NCBI GenBank assembly: GCA_025642065.1
Contig: JAODUP010000950.1
Coordinates: forward strand, 1 to 64,000
Source: Paralvinella palmiformis
Lineage: Eukaryota > Annelida > Polychaeta > Terebellida > Alvinellidae
Direction: 5' to 3'
Length of the DNA stretch: 64,000 nucleotides
Shown here: positions 1 to 12,426 of the stretch, piece after piece
Layout: the number at the start of each line of letters is the position of its first letter
How positions within the stretch are numbered: the first letter of the stretch is position 1
The notes under the pieces: model-generated
Database searches by the model: none
Seen by the model: only the letters and a program-made list of their open reading frames with translations
What the model was told of the DNA's origin: nothing
Program-made: the position numbers and the translations under genes

Positions 1-1749
1 CTTTACATAATAGACTACTCTAGATTTATACTGAGTATAGGCTATAGTAATATTAATATCACCATTTTGACTATAGTATGGATCTCATCCCAATTGAATT
101 CTTAATAAAGTTCATGCTTATATTAATTGATTTATATCTTTCGTTTCATGATCTATCCTTCATGGAACAGGGAGAGCGCAAGAAAATGCGAAAAATCATA
201 ATCAATTAGAATGTACAGGTAAATGTAATCACAATCGGTGATTTGATACCTGCACGATTACACAAGGTTTTTGATTACCGTATTTACCATCTTATATCAT
301 GCCAAAACATTTACATTATCACAGCCTTGAGAAAGCAATATTATGTAGTTTCAACCTCATCCCAACCTGTAGTGAGTTTATAAACTGTATTTCTTGTATA
401 CATTATAATTATCCTATTGTATTCTGGAGTAATTAAAATCAGACATGGACCAATTCCTTTTTATCAATTCCAAATTTATCAGTTCCATTTTTTAACCTAC
501 TCTTTCACTGAATATACTGATTTCCCATCGGTAGGATCTCCGATGTGACTGATATCAGACCTGGCAGTTTCAACAAGAAATATTGTCCTCAAAATATTTG
601 ACAAAATTGGTTCTCTTGTGTGGGTGTTGCGCAAAAACAAAGACATTACTAATTGCATTCGATACACTGGTACCAATCTGCTGGATACAAATGATATACC
701 GGTAAACCAATGAATACTTGTTTATTGATTAGCATTGGAAATATTGATTATCTATTGTATATAGATGTATTTCATTAATTATAACCCTACCTAGCTGTGA
801 TAAACATGGAAAGTGTCGTAAATCTATTCCAACGGTCACTTAATAATAGTATTTCTATTGTCTGGTGTATTATGATAATTTGAAGATCATCACTATGAAT
901 AACGGTGTTATTCTGCATAATTCATAATCTATCACACCGGTTATGCATTCTATCCATCATGGTCATCCCTCCTATAAAATTATCTGTTTTGAGGTTGAAG
1001 GCCTTGGACAATTAATCACACACAAGATGCATTTTGTTGTGGGAGAACTTCCAATAGGAATGAGATGACCAGTTGAAACATCCCAAAGAGTTCCTATTAA
1101 AAACTAGATTTAATCACTGAAAAAAATATGTTAGTTAATTCTGCAATGAGATATGTTTAATTACCAAACATGCCTCAATATTTACCCTGTCTTGTGGTAA
1201 ATATTGGAAAAAACTTTTCATTGGTCATTTTTGTCATTCTGTTAATTTTATTGTATTTTAGTCTACTATCAACTGATTAATAAACCTAATTAACTTGCAT
1301 TTACTTTTCAGCAAGTATCTACAATTGAAATTTTTTAAACAATATAAAAGATATTTTTCAATGCTAATCAGATTATCTTTGTGCACATGGTAGGCTAAAT
1401 GGGCCGAGCGACCTCCAAAGATAATGAAGCGAAGTCAAAGATGAAACACCCTTCAGATATGCTCAAGTGGTAGAGTGATCTGTGATCCAATGCATTATCA
1501 ATAGACCAAGTGCACGACCCCAGCATGCTGACCTACATCGGTTGCTATCATGTGACTGCACTCAAATGATCCAGAAGTCTGGCTGTACCTCTTCGTATTT
1601 TAATTTTGCTACCTTACAGGAGCAAAGGAGCTAGACATTGAGTGGTGATAGGCTGTTAACATTCGAGATGAAGATCTGATTGTGTTTCTGAGTTCTGTGT
1701 TTTGTCCTGCAATATCACTGTTGGGATTTATTGTAATTTTATACTTCAG
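1..1749. other. Upstream flank of the D-aspartate oxidase gene
   Basis: AT-rich DNA without a recognisable coding exon. It holds a decayed SINE A copy near 1378-1525. A plausible splice acceptor (ACTTCAG) ends at 1749, 14 bases before the first ATG, so the 5' UTR may be split by an intron whose upstream exon I could not place. No TATA box or promoter could be assigned. Confidence 0.4.
1378..1525 (-). mobile_element. SINE A copy, partial and decayed
   Basis: Minus-strand match to the family body (GTGCACATGG, GGGCCGAGCGACC, GAAGCGAAGTCAAAGATGAAAC). The region around the B box is deleted and the tRNA-like head is degraded. Confidence 0.75.
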
Positions 1750-1763
1750 AACAAAAAGAAAGT

Positions 1764-4700
1764 ATGTTGAGAGGAAGCAAGGGACATACTATCCTGGTCC
1801 TTGGGGCTGGCGTTGTTGGTCTGTCTACTGCGATTAACAGTTACATCACCTGGCCAGATGCTGATGTGACGGTGATGGCCGATACATTTTACAGCGGTAC
1901 AACAAGCTATGGAGCAGGTGGGATATTTAGGCCAACATTTGATAAATTGCCAGGTGTACCTGAAAGCATGTTGCGGTATGTAGTCTGTAGCTGTACAATG
2001 AATAACTCTTCAATGTCTGGCATAATGCTGACTCGATCTCTTACTAAAGAGAACAAAACTATTGGAAACTATTTTCTCGGATTGTGTTATGTCCAATGCA
2101 TGGTATAAGAATATAATTATTTTCATCCTGTATTTACTGTGTCAGTTGTTATATTTCTAGATTAAAACTAAAACAAATTACTTCTGCTTGTTACTTTTTG
2201 TAGATTGCTTCGTCCATTGGACTTAACTATGCACACAAAGGTTGCAGTAAAATACCATTCATATTCTAGTAATTAAATAAAGATAGATTTATATATTTGT
2301 TAAAGAAATTGATCGTTTTTATACTACATGTAATAATAAGGTATCGTTGTGCTGATAATCCTGGTATGGCGTTCACCATTAATCACTGATGACTGATTAG
2401 TAATTACTACGATAGTGTTAATTTTCGGATGACAATATACATTCAAGGACTGCGAAATTAAAGTGATAAAATATCACTATATAAATATATTTTGAAAGTT
2501 TGCATTGTCTAGCTGCTTTCTCACTTTCGGACATTTTTGCCCCAAATGAGTCAAATAGTTAGAGTTCTACTGCTAGGATTGTCTTGAGAGAATCATTTGT
2601 GAAGCGAGATGGCCTGTTCATCATATAGTCATGTGGAGATCTCTCTCCTGGGTTGTTCGTTTTTTTTCTCGCAGAAACTTGTGATACATGTACCTTTTAG
2701 TTTCTTCGGGGGCCTTTGGGAAGACAGCTTTAAGTAACTACACAGGTGCTCCAATTTGTATGTATTCGACTAATTTGTTCTATGTGAAATATAAACTGTA
2801 ACAAATAATAATGCAAATTGGAAACGAATATATCATTATCATCATATGGGGTTGTTTGTTGATATTTTAGATTCATGTAGCACAGTTCTGTGCAGGAAAG
2901 TATGACAATTATGTTCAATAACGTGTTTCAGATTATTTACCAAACATAGACACGATACGGGCATACATATTAGCTTATTAATGGAACTGACTTTGCCCAA
3001 GAATAAGTAATTGAGCAAAATTTGTTTGCTGTAATATGTTGAGCACTGTTGTGCTGTGATTGTCTCTGTGCTGCTAACTAACAATGCATACCTGTACAAA
3101 ACTGAAATATATATATATTACACACACACATATATATATATATATTTATATATATTACAGGCTATGGCTGACAGATTCTTGGAAACATTTTGATAATTTG
3201 GCACATTCTGTTGATGCTGGCCAGTGTGGTACACAAATAATATCTGGATATCAGTTCTACAACAACATGAAGGAGGTTGGTTTATCTCACTTCAGGTAAT
3301 GTTTCTGTAGCCTTCCTGTTGAAAATAACAGTTTCTCTGGGTTGCTTGCAGTTTTAATCAAAATTTGTATGAGAATTAAGGATGGGAATGGTACATCTGT
3401 GCATTTCATTTCAGTATTATTTGGACAGTGTCTGCTTTAATGGTATACATTTCTTGAGAATGGGATTTTGGTTTTGTATACATAAATTGCACATACCAAT
3501 AAAAATGTAATATTGCTGATTGTTTGAGGTGTCCATTGGGATAACTGTCTTGTGAAATAGAAAATTGTTTCTCTAACTCTAGATACTGCACTGTGCCACC
3601 TATATTCTGGTCGTGGGATGAAATCCCAGTGCTATCTACGTATATGAATTGTTCAGTCTGAGCATCTCCTTTCCGTGTAGAGTAACAATGCCCATTGACA
3701 ATATGTCCCAAGTATGACCAGCAATGGGACTAAAGCAATCAGTCACTCACTCTTGTAAAATGGACACCGAGCCTGACATCAATACCTCTGTAATGTTGAT
3801 GCCCATCTATATGTAGTATATCTCAAGCCAGTCTCATTAAGAAATATTATTGTTTTATCCGTTGGTGCCTTTTGTAAATCGTAGTCTGAATTTTCCTAGA
3901 ATCCACTTGAGAAGGAATTTGTTTATCACTACCGCCCACTCACCGAAAGAGAGATGAAAATGTTTCCAGGAACAGAAACTGCCAGGTATGGCGCTAATGT
4001 GGAATGGTGGAAATTAGTAAAATCGTCAATTTGAGCGCTACATGATTGGGAAATATTGTTAAAGTTTATTCGGTCAAAAATGAAATGTTTCTGCGATTTG
4101 TTTTGGTGATATTTTCATACCTGTTTTTATTGATATCAGCTCATTAGCCAATTAATTATCTAGTTCAGAGCACGTCTGATGCAGTGACTGACAGAGCTTT
4201 AATTAGAAGGTTGGCTTGTAAAATTAAGCTCAACATAATAATATTTCATTTCGTGTACAGCCGACTTCCAGTGGAAATTTTCCCAGTGTCGTATTCATTA
4301 TTGGATTTCTTTACGCTAGATAATCAGCTAACTTTTCATAAAAACTCCGACGAGTGGCTGCTCTGTTAGCTTAGTGAATAGGGTAGTGTCCTGCAAACCT
4401 CCAAGTTGTGGGTTTGAATCTGACTTACGCATGTGTTTGTTGGACGTTTCCCTAGGGGTCATTCCTCAGCCATATGTCTCGGGTGTGACCAATGCTGAGG
4501 TTAAACCTCTCTACTCAACTGAGAGAGGACTGTTTTACTCATGATTTATGGGGTGTTTACTTGGGGGTTACCCCATATCCATATGTCTGAAATGTCACCA
4601 GTGCTGAAGTTTAACAAGTTCTCACTCACTTCCTTACTCACTCAATTTAAGTGGGGCGTTGCTTTAGTTAGGTAACCGTTTAATATTTAATACGGTTTTC

Positions 4701-4850
4701 CAATAAGATACTTATTCTTTAAATCTTTAGTCATTTGTAGTGAATATAATTAAAATGGACATAATTGAATATTACTCTATCAGTGGAGAGTTAATATTGT
4801 GAGGATTTCAAGAATATTTGTACTGAAGTTTAGCAGCAAATGTTGCTTTT

Positions 4851-4892
<42 letters not shown>

Positions 4893-7800
4893 CATCAGCT
4901 CAGCTGTTAAGAGTGTTGCAGTTAATATTTCTGAGAAAAAAATTAACCACACAAATGCTTAATTAGATTAATATCATATATTTTTATACTTCCATTTTTT
5001 CTTTGCATATTAACTGGCTCCTGTGTTGTTGTTAAATTGCTGTTTTTACTTGGCTCACGAGAGCACATGGCATCACACTGCAAACATTAAAATCTGGGTT
5101 CGACTCCCAATGTTATCTGTGTTTATGAGATGTTTTCTTAATAAGTCACCATTCAGCTATATATATTACCCACACTCCAAAATCTTCTGTTTTCATTTTA
5201 TGTCAGCTTGGCTTTTTCTGTAATTTAATTTCTGGCATATCTAAAATTTTAGGAATTATCTTTCTAAAACACTTCTGTGTAACTACTGTTTTGATGTTTG
5301 AAAGTTCTCAGTAACCATCTCCTATACGTTGTTTAGTATCAAAACAATATATTGAAGTTTTGTTGTTGTTATATTTCAGTCATGGCTTCTTTGTGACAAC
5401 ATTAATGACTGAAGGCTATAAATATATGAGCTATCTAATGAAAAGGTGAGTAATTAAGTGTTGTTTATATTTTAATTATGCACATTGTTTCGATATGCAT
5501 CTGCAGTGTACCTATCTGGGCTGCATCAGTATATGATTCTAACAATTTATGCAAGAAACTAAGAGGAAGGAACGCTCTCTCTCTCATGCATGTTCACACA
5601 CATACAAACACACATGCACACACACAAACAGTTGTCCTGAGCAAAGTGACACACAGTGATTAATCATTAAACAAATACAAATCTTTTAGAAGATTGTCAG
5701 GCAGAGCACTGTTCCTACTTGGCTGGTGTGTGATTTGCTGTAGATGTATAAGATTATAGCAGATTAAAATCTAGAAAATACACATTTTAATTATAATTTG
5801 ATGATTCTCTTGAAATATTTTCATAAAATGTTCATGTTGACATCAATCTGGTTAATACAAACAGCACTACCATATTAATATTATTATAAGATGTATGCAT
5901 GAAAATAGATTCATATGTATGTGTGATTTGATATGCATGACTGTGCCATTATTTGATACATTTAGCCACAAATTCCATTTATAAATGCCTATGTGGTCTA
6001 GTTGGTAGCACGTTGGACCACCTGAGTTTGAATCTCAGTGTAGGCATATCTGAGGGGTGTTTCATCTTTGACTTCACTTCATTACCTTTGGAGGTCTCTC
6101 GGCCCATTTGGCCTACCGTGTGCACAAAAGTGGCCGTAAAACATCAATCATCATCATCATAGTAAATTGCTATAAGCTAACATAGCAACAGATAATGCAA
6201 CTACTAGTACATTATTTGAGATGAGTTTGGTAAATAAGGAAACAGGAATCTATGTGTTAGTTTAGGCGAGCTGATAAGATGTTAAACATTGCATTCTACT
6301 ATTGATATTTAATAAATATGATACTGATATCAATATCTGTGACATAATTTTGTTCATTGTACGGGATAATGATGATTGATGTTTTACAGCGACTTTTGTG
6401 CACATGGTAGGCCAAATGGGCCGAGTGACCTCTAAAGGTAATGCAGCGAAGTCAAAGATGAAACAAACTTCAGATATGCCCAAGCCTAGATTCGAACACG
6501 GGTGGTAGTGATCTGTGGTCCAACACATTACCACTAGACCACAGAGGTGCCCCTATAATATGGGATAAGATAGTGATTTAGAAATATAAAGTCCCTTTAT
6601 TCACTTTGTGATGTCTTTTGTGATATCCTTCAACTTTCTGTAGTATAGTTTATTAGAATATTTTCCATGCGACAAATTAATCCATGCTTCGTACTAAAAG
6701 CACACACACACACAGTTTCCCTCATTTCATTAACAGTGGGGAAGCCCCTTCTTCACCTGATATCTAGATGTAACATTAGATCCAGAACTAGATTAGTGAA
6801 TGACCCAATTTATACCAAAAATAAACAATTTACACAAATGTTGTTGTCTGTCTTTCCAGATTTGAAGATATGGGCGGAAGTTATGTGAAGCGTAAAATAT
6901 ATTCAGTGGAAGAGGTGCGTATATCCTTTGTGACAATACAGCAGACATATTTAGGAATAATTCTTCACACTCGCAGAGGGTCACTTTGTGTTAACAATCA
7001 GCATGAGCGGGTCTGCCTACAATCTCTCGATAACCATACCCATCTGTGCACCTGCTAAACTTTATCTGCAATTGTAGGGTTTGGCGATTCCATGTCAATA
7101 CCAATAATAAACCCATTACTGTATTCTTGACATGATAAAACTATGTATTTCAGTTTCTTTCAATCTGATTGATGAGACAAATATATTGACTGATAGTCTG
7201 TGTGGCATAACTGATGGTGTGGTTTGTCACGAACATAAAGGACTGGGATCTTTCATTTCACCATTTTTTATTTGGCTGCTTTAGTGGTCATGAAACAGCA
7301 ACAATGTATCATGTGATTTCTAAAGCTTTCGATTGACTGTGTGTACATCAATCCCTTTATTATACAACCATGATACAGATGTAGGCAGGTCTATAATCCC
7401 TGTTATCTTTGGATAAAAGCATCCAATCGTTGGACACCTGCTGTGTATATAATAGGTGGGATGTCGTATGTGTTGGGCGGGTGTGGTGGATAAGTATATC
7501 TCTGATTTTGAACAACATCGGTCAGGGATATACGTCTTAAGTTGTCGTTGTTTCAGTGAAGCAATGTCATGTTGATTAGTTTAAACATAGCTTCACATGA
7601 ATTGCTATATCAGGGTTCGCACAGCTCCTTGGAAACCTGGAAAGTCATGGAATTTTATAATTCGGATTCCAGGCTTGGAAAGTCCTGGAATTTTTGTAGA
7701 GGTCCTTGAAAGTCCTGGAATTTGGACATATAGATCTATATTCTAATCACAAGCGTGCAGGAATTAAGTCGTTACACTTCTTCCGAAATATAGGTGTATC

Positions 7801-10800
7801 TATGCGCGTTAAAAGTTTGTGAATTCATTGAAAAGGTCCTTGAATTTGACATTGGAAGGTCCTGGAATCTGAGATGTCAAAATGTGTATGAACCCTGTAT
7901 CATAGTTAACTGGCTTCTATTGCAATGATTCACTGTTTTAGTTCTCTAAGAAGTCAGTTCTATATACCCAGCCCCTTTCAGTAGGGAATAGAGTAGGCGA
8001 CCCCGTTACAATAAGTAGGCAGCAGCTCACCTGTGTTAGCCTGTAAAAACACCACCATGTCATTGCCGCGGCATTGCTACAGGGAGGTGTTGGTATATCT
8101 AAAATAGTGTGTCTACTTACGATCTTCCATATTAACTGTAATTGTATGTTAGGCGCATGCGTAACAGGAAGGTCAGAGTCGTTGTATTAAAGATGTCCGC
8201 CTTCACAACAAGTATGATTGTGTGAGTCGGTGAATGTGACAATATAGGGACATTGGGTAATGAAGGGCTGGCCATGGGGTAATGGTAGTCACACTAACAA
8301 AGTAGTGGCCCTTTTCCATTGGAAGGGGGGAAGGTTAGGGCTTCCCCTGAAAATGTTGTGAAAATGGAGTATTTGGTGTATTCTATTTCTAGGCCACTTT
8401 TTGAAAAGGCTGTATACCTGTAATTAATTACTTTTGAAATTAAATACACCTATTGTGTAATGGTAGTTGTTACTGAAATTGAATTATATATATCCTGTTT
8501 TAACCTGCTTGAGTGTTATCATAGTTGAGACTGGAGCAATTAGTTGTTAGTTAAAGGTTTATATATATATATATATGGAAACTTATGACATTTCAGCTCA
8601 TTTAACATAAGTAGCTATATTTACAGGAATTCGCACTTTCCAGCATCAAATCTGCTGCCTCTAAATGTATATAATAAGTGCCTAGGTGCCGGATTGGCTA
8701 CACATCTATTCCCTCTTTCATCTTTTTCCACTTTAAACACTGTTGGTATCATAATGTCTGGAACATTAAGATGAATGAAGGCAGTGGACAAATTTAACAT
8801 TATCCTATAATCTCTTGCTATGACTTGCATTCACCTTAAGCTAAAGAATTAAGTAGTTTTGTTTAGACTGCTGAAATAGGTATTCACATCATGTTTTTAA
8901 GAAATGCATCAAAATAAATAGTGGTGCCTAATATAAGCATTGTCCATTTGAAAGATGTTTTGTACTTTATTTATGTTTATACTGTAAACACGATATATTA
9001 TCAGATGAACTGACTGAATGTAAACTCTGTTTACAGCTAATTGGCCAATATGATGTTATCTTTAATTGTACTGGACTAGGAAGTCAGGAGCTACTTGGGG
9101 ATGATGAGTTGATACCTATCAGAGGTCAATTGATCAAGGTAACCAACAACATTATTACATTGTCATCTTGATTAATTGTTCAAATACATTTACAGACTCG
9201 CTCACACACATACTATATAGGGCACCTCCATGATCTAGTTGATAGTGTGTTAGACCACAGCTCACTACCATCTGAGTTCGAATCTCGGCGTGGGCATACC
9301 TGAAGGGTGTTTCATCTTTGACTTCCCTCCTTAGCTTTGGTGGTCGCTCGGCCCATTTAGCCCACCATGTGCACAAAAGTGGCCGTAAAACATCAATCAT
9401 CATCATCATCATCACAGACATACTATGTTTACATTGTGACAGTGTAATTAATGTTGTCCAGAATGCCTGTCACATACCAAAGACATCAGTTATGTATTCT
9501 GATTTTTGTTTCAGGTGAAGGCACCTTGGATTAAACAGAGTCTGCTTTTTGGAGATGAACAATTAACTTTTATATATCCTGGGTAAGGACACTAGATCTG
9601 TCAATATCCAGTTATCCAGTAATATGCTTCTTTCTAATGCTTAAAAAATAAATATATATTTCCGGTTTAAATGATAAACAGGGCCCAAGAAAGTTCCTTA
9701 AAACAGTCGTTCTTAATAGGGTGTTGACAAAGTACTCATTTTTATCAAAAAGGTATAATTAAATCTCCTGTAAATTCTAAGTTTAGAATTAGCTTACTGG
9801 GTCAAAGTTCATTGGATGTGTCTCAAAGTGGCAACTCTTAAGTAACCTCATTGTGTTGATGGTAATTTGTTTTTAACTCGTGTTTTACTGGTACACACAT
9901 ACCCAAATGATATGATGATCGTATCTATAGTGAGATGTTCACTTATTAACTGCTACGGTTTAGGTTCTTTACAGGACACATATCCATGTAGAAGACTGTG
10001 CTATTTCGTATTGAACTGTAATAAACAATGATATGGTATGATTATATTTTCAGCCAAGAATATTGTGTGATTGGTTGTACACGCCAGAAAGGTGACTACA
10101 ACTTGACCGTAGACCAAAGTGAAACAGAAAAAATGTGGAAAGAAGCCTGTAGCCTTATGCCATCATTAAGCGTTAGTATGGAAACACCAGAGATATAGAT
10201 CAGTAGATATAGAATATTTGTGGTAACATCAATAGTAAGAACACTTGCAGTAACGAGCTATGTTTTACACTCTAATTTAGAACCTTCTGGTAGATTAGAG
10301 GTGGTGTTCATTAATATCAAATGTTTGTTATTTTTGATAGAAAAACATTTAGCTCCTAACTATCTAGGATACACGTGGAAACATATATGTGCCAGTTCAT
10401 CGTGAGTCTGGTTAATTGGTCCAGTGGTCAGGTATTATTACAGTGAACCACTTCATCACTTATTATTCACGATTTCATTTAATTCACTTTTCCACATTAT
10501 TTGATTGATGTCTGGTATGGTATGTGGGTATTTATAAAACATAAACATTGGTGGACAGAGAACCCTCATTTATTTTGATGGTAATTAGCATCTACTTATA
10601 CATTAAGAACCTTTGCCAAAGGCAAAATCGCTTATATGAAAATCCAGTCACAGAATTATAATTTGGATGCTAACATAATCAAGATGCCTCAAACCAGAAA
10701 CCCCAAAAAAAGTCTTATCATCTAAACTAATGCTTGTGAAATGTTTTTAATTTTGTGATTTTGTGGCTAATTTGATGCCCAATAGCATGGATTCTTGCAA

Positions 10801-11500
10801 ATGTTGTTCTGTACACTACATGGCTCCAATAACAAACTTGACATAGATCGTGTATGTGCCACTTTAGAAGAATGGTGTGCTGATTGATCCTTTAATTGGC
10901 CAGAAATTTAATATTTGTTGGTGAATATCATTTGATCAAATGTAGTGTTTTTGCCTTAGTGTAATTAGTAATGCAGCAACTATTACCTTTCACGTATTCA
11001 TGGAAAAAGTTACAGATTGAAATGAATTATCAACAGAGTTCTTTTAATGTTTCAGGGAAGACTATGGCATGACAAATTCCTGGTCTGGTAAATCAAAATT
11101 TTATTAATTAAGCTCTGGTTAGCTGGGACGTAATTTTGCAGCACAGTATATTTGTTGGGGATATTCATCAGTGGTGTCTTGTGGCTGCTCGTGTTGCTTG
11201 CAACTTCACAGTTTTCCTTTTACAACTGTATCCTTCCAGTTTCCCCTAAGAAGAGATTAAATGGAAGTTGCACTGAATGGCTTTTTTCTGCTGGCGTTTC
11301 ATTAAAACCTACTCACTCACTCAGTCACCAATGCTTTTAAGCAAGTCTTATCCATGTTGCATAAATCTGCTCTTCTTCCAGGCTAGTAACTACTACTTAA
11401 CCCCATGTAGTATGAACGATGTAGAGCATGACAGATATATTTTACTTTGCTTAATTCTTCAGTGATGCTTCTGCTGGTATTTATTACTAGTGCATGTATG

Positions 11501-11541
<41 letters not shown>

Positions 11542-12426
11542 GCACTGGTATTTGCCTTTTCACACTGGTACTAATTGCATTTTTAATCCTGGTGTCTTCA
11601 ATTTAAAACTTGCACAGCTCTTATAGGAAAGATGTTCATCATAAGTAACGTAGATGCATGTTAAGGATGTGCATCATGATAATTAAAACTGTTATGAACA
11701 AAATATCTATTATTTGGTCAAGTATATGAATTAAAGTATGCTGTACTTGATGTAATAACATAAAAAGGCATTTTGATCAATCGCACTAAAGAGAACTTCA
11801 TGTTTAAAAAAAAACAGGTTGTAGTTTCTGTCTTAATCGATCTCAGTGTCATGCCAATTCATATCTAGCCTTTTAGACTTGACATTGATTGAAGTGACTC
11901 ATGCTGCAATAAAATCATGGAATTCATCTTGCTTTTGAAATAGCGCCCCATCTCTGTCATATTTATTGATGTAATTATGCTTAAATAACTTTTCATTTCA
12001 CAAGCACAGAGAGCAGAACATGTCTCTGAGTGGGTTGGTCTCAGGCCACACCGAAATCCATTAAGAGTTGAAAAGGAAATCTTTTCCTTTGATGGCCAGC
12101 TATTAAAGGTTTATCTTTCTTCTTTGTTTGTATTTCAACTTGTAGCATCTGAAATTAAAAAAAAATTCCATCAACTCGTATGAAATTTAATTAATAATTG
12201 CACATAACATTTTGAAATTATCATAAATTATGTTAATCCTTCACTTGTGATTTGTTCATTTATAGCCGCCGTGTATTTTATGCTTCAGGTTATACATAAT
12301 TATGGACACGGCGCTGAAGGCATCAGCTTAAGCTGGGGCACTTCTGTCTATGCTGTGAAACTGGCCGAAGAGATGCTAACAGAAACAGAAGAAACTGTCG
12401 GCAATGATGTTAAATCTAAATTATAG
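1764..12426 (+). CDS. DDO: D-aspartate oxidase, 10 coding exons, 352 aa
   Basis: FAD-dependent oxidase that deaminates D-aspartate, D-glutamate or NMDA to the 2-oxo acid, ammonia and H2O2 in peroxisomes. Coding exons: 1764-1975, 3161-3275, 3900-3985, 5380-5445, 6860-6914, 9037-9138, 9515-9582, 10054-10171, 12010-12108, 12289-12426. Their lengths sum to 1059 bases and all phases join; introns are GT-AG. Seen: FAD-binding GAGVVG at residues 14-19; IYPG with Tyr233; TRQKGDYN with Arg245; GLRPHR with Arg286; the DAO signature [15 protein letters not shown] at 310-324 with Ser320; C-terminal SKL (350-352), a type 1 peroxisome signal. TRQKGDxN is typical of D-aspartate oxidase, whereas D-amino-acid oxidase has a different segment there, so DDO is favoured over DAO. 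Length fits the family (human 341 aa). The second donor (GAG|gttggt, 3276) is weak but is the one that keeps frame. Exon 9 also uses a weak donor (gtttat). Confidence 0.92.
3582..3758 (+). mobile_element. SINE B copy
   Basis: tRNA-like B box (GGGATGAAATCCCAG), body phrase ATATGTCCCAAGTATGACCAG, and tail AGTCACTCACTC. This second SINE family carries a (TCAC)n tail. It is in DDO intron 2. Confidence 0.6.
4351..4645 (+). mobile_element. SINE B copy with internally duplicated body
   Basis: tRNA-like head (TGTTAGCTTAGTGAATAG, then GTGGGTTTGAATCTGAC). The body phrase CATATGTCTCGGGTGTGACCA recurs about 105 bp later as CATATGTCTGAAATGTCACC, so the body is present twice, ending in CTCACTCACTTCC. Confidence 0.65.
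4852..4888. repeat. (GT)n microsatellite
   Basis: About 18 uninterrupted GT units in DDO intron 3. Confidence 0.97.
5040..5150 (+). mobile_element. SINE B-like fragment
   Basis: Head GGCTCACGAGAGCAC and B box GGGTTCGACTCCCAATG followed by TATCTGTG, as in other B copies. The 3' part is not recognised. Confidence 0.45.
5985..6160 (+). mobile_element. SINE A copy
   Basis: tRNA-derived SINE. A box TGGTCTAGTTGGTAGC, B box GAGTTTGAATCTC, family body, and a (ATC)n tail. The segment between the A and B boxes is shortened compared with other copies. It lies in DDO intron 4. Confidence 0.85.
6367..6553 (-). mobile_element. SINE A copy, full length
   Basis: Complete minus-strand copy with tail, body, B box and A box, ending at the GGGGCACC-type head. 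It lies in DDO intron 4, only about 200 bp from the plus-strand copy at 5985-6160, so the pair forms a natural inverted repeat in the pre-mRNA. Confidence 0.88.
7611..7897. mobile_element. Non-autonomous DNA element with CAGGGTTC ends (hAT-like MITE)
   Basis: The 287-bp element begins CAGGGTTCGCACA and ends TGTGTATGAACCCTG, giving inverted ends CAGGGTTCryACA. The interior repeats TGGAAAGTCCTGGAATTT-like phrases. No clear target duplication was found. It is in DDO intron 5. Confidence 0.7.
9217..9417 (+). mobile_element. SINE A copy with target-site duplication
   Basis: Full-length plus-strand copy in DDO intron 6. The 9-bp direct repeat ACATACTAT flanks it (9208-9216 and 9418-9426). The A box is mutated (TGATCTAGTTGATAG). 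The tail is (ATC)n. Confidence 0.88.
11190..11337 (+). mobile_element. SINE B 3'-end fragment
   Basis: GTTTCCCCTAAGAAG, then TGGCGTTTCATTAAAACCTA and the tail CTCACTCACTCAGTCACC. The tRNA-like head is not clear. Confidence 0.45.
11489..11546. repeat. (TA)n tract with inverted flanks
   Basis: AGTGCATGTATGTATG precedes and TACATGCACT follows an (AT)n core, so the whole 58-bp stretch is nearly palindromic. It is in DDO intron 8. Confidence 0.85.

Noticed and set aside
8621..8830. 69-codon minus-strand frame with ordinary composition in DDO intron 5
   Set aside because: No family is recognised and no convincing splice sites or neighbouring exons are present.
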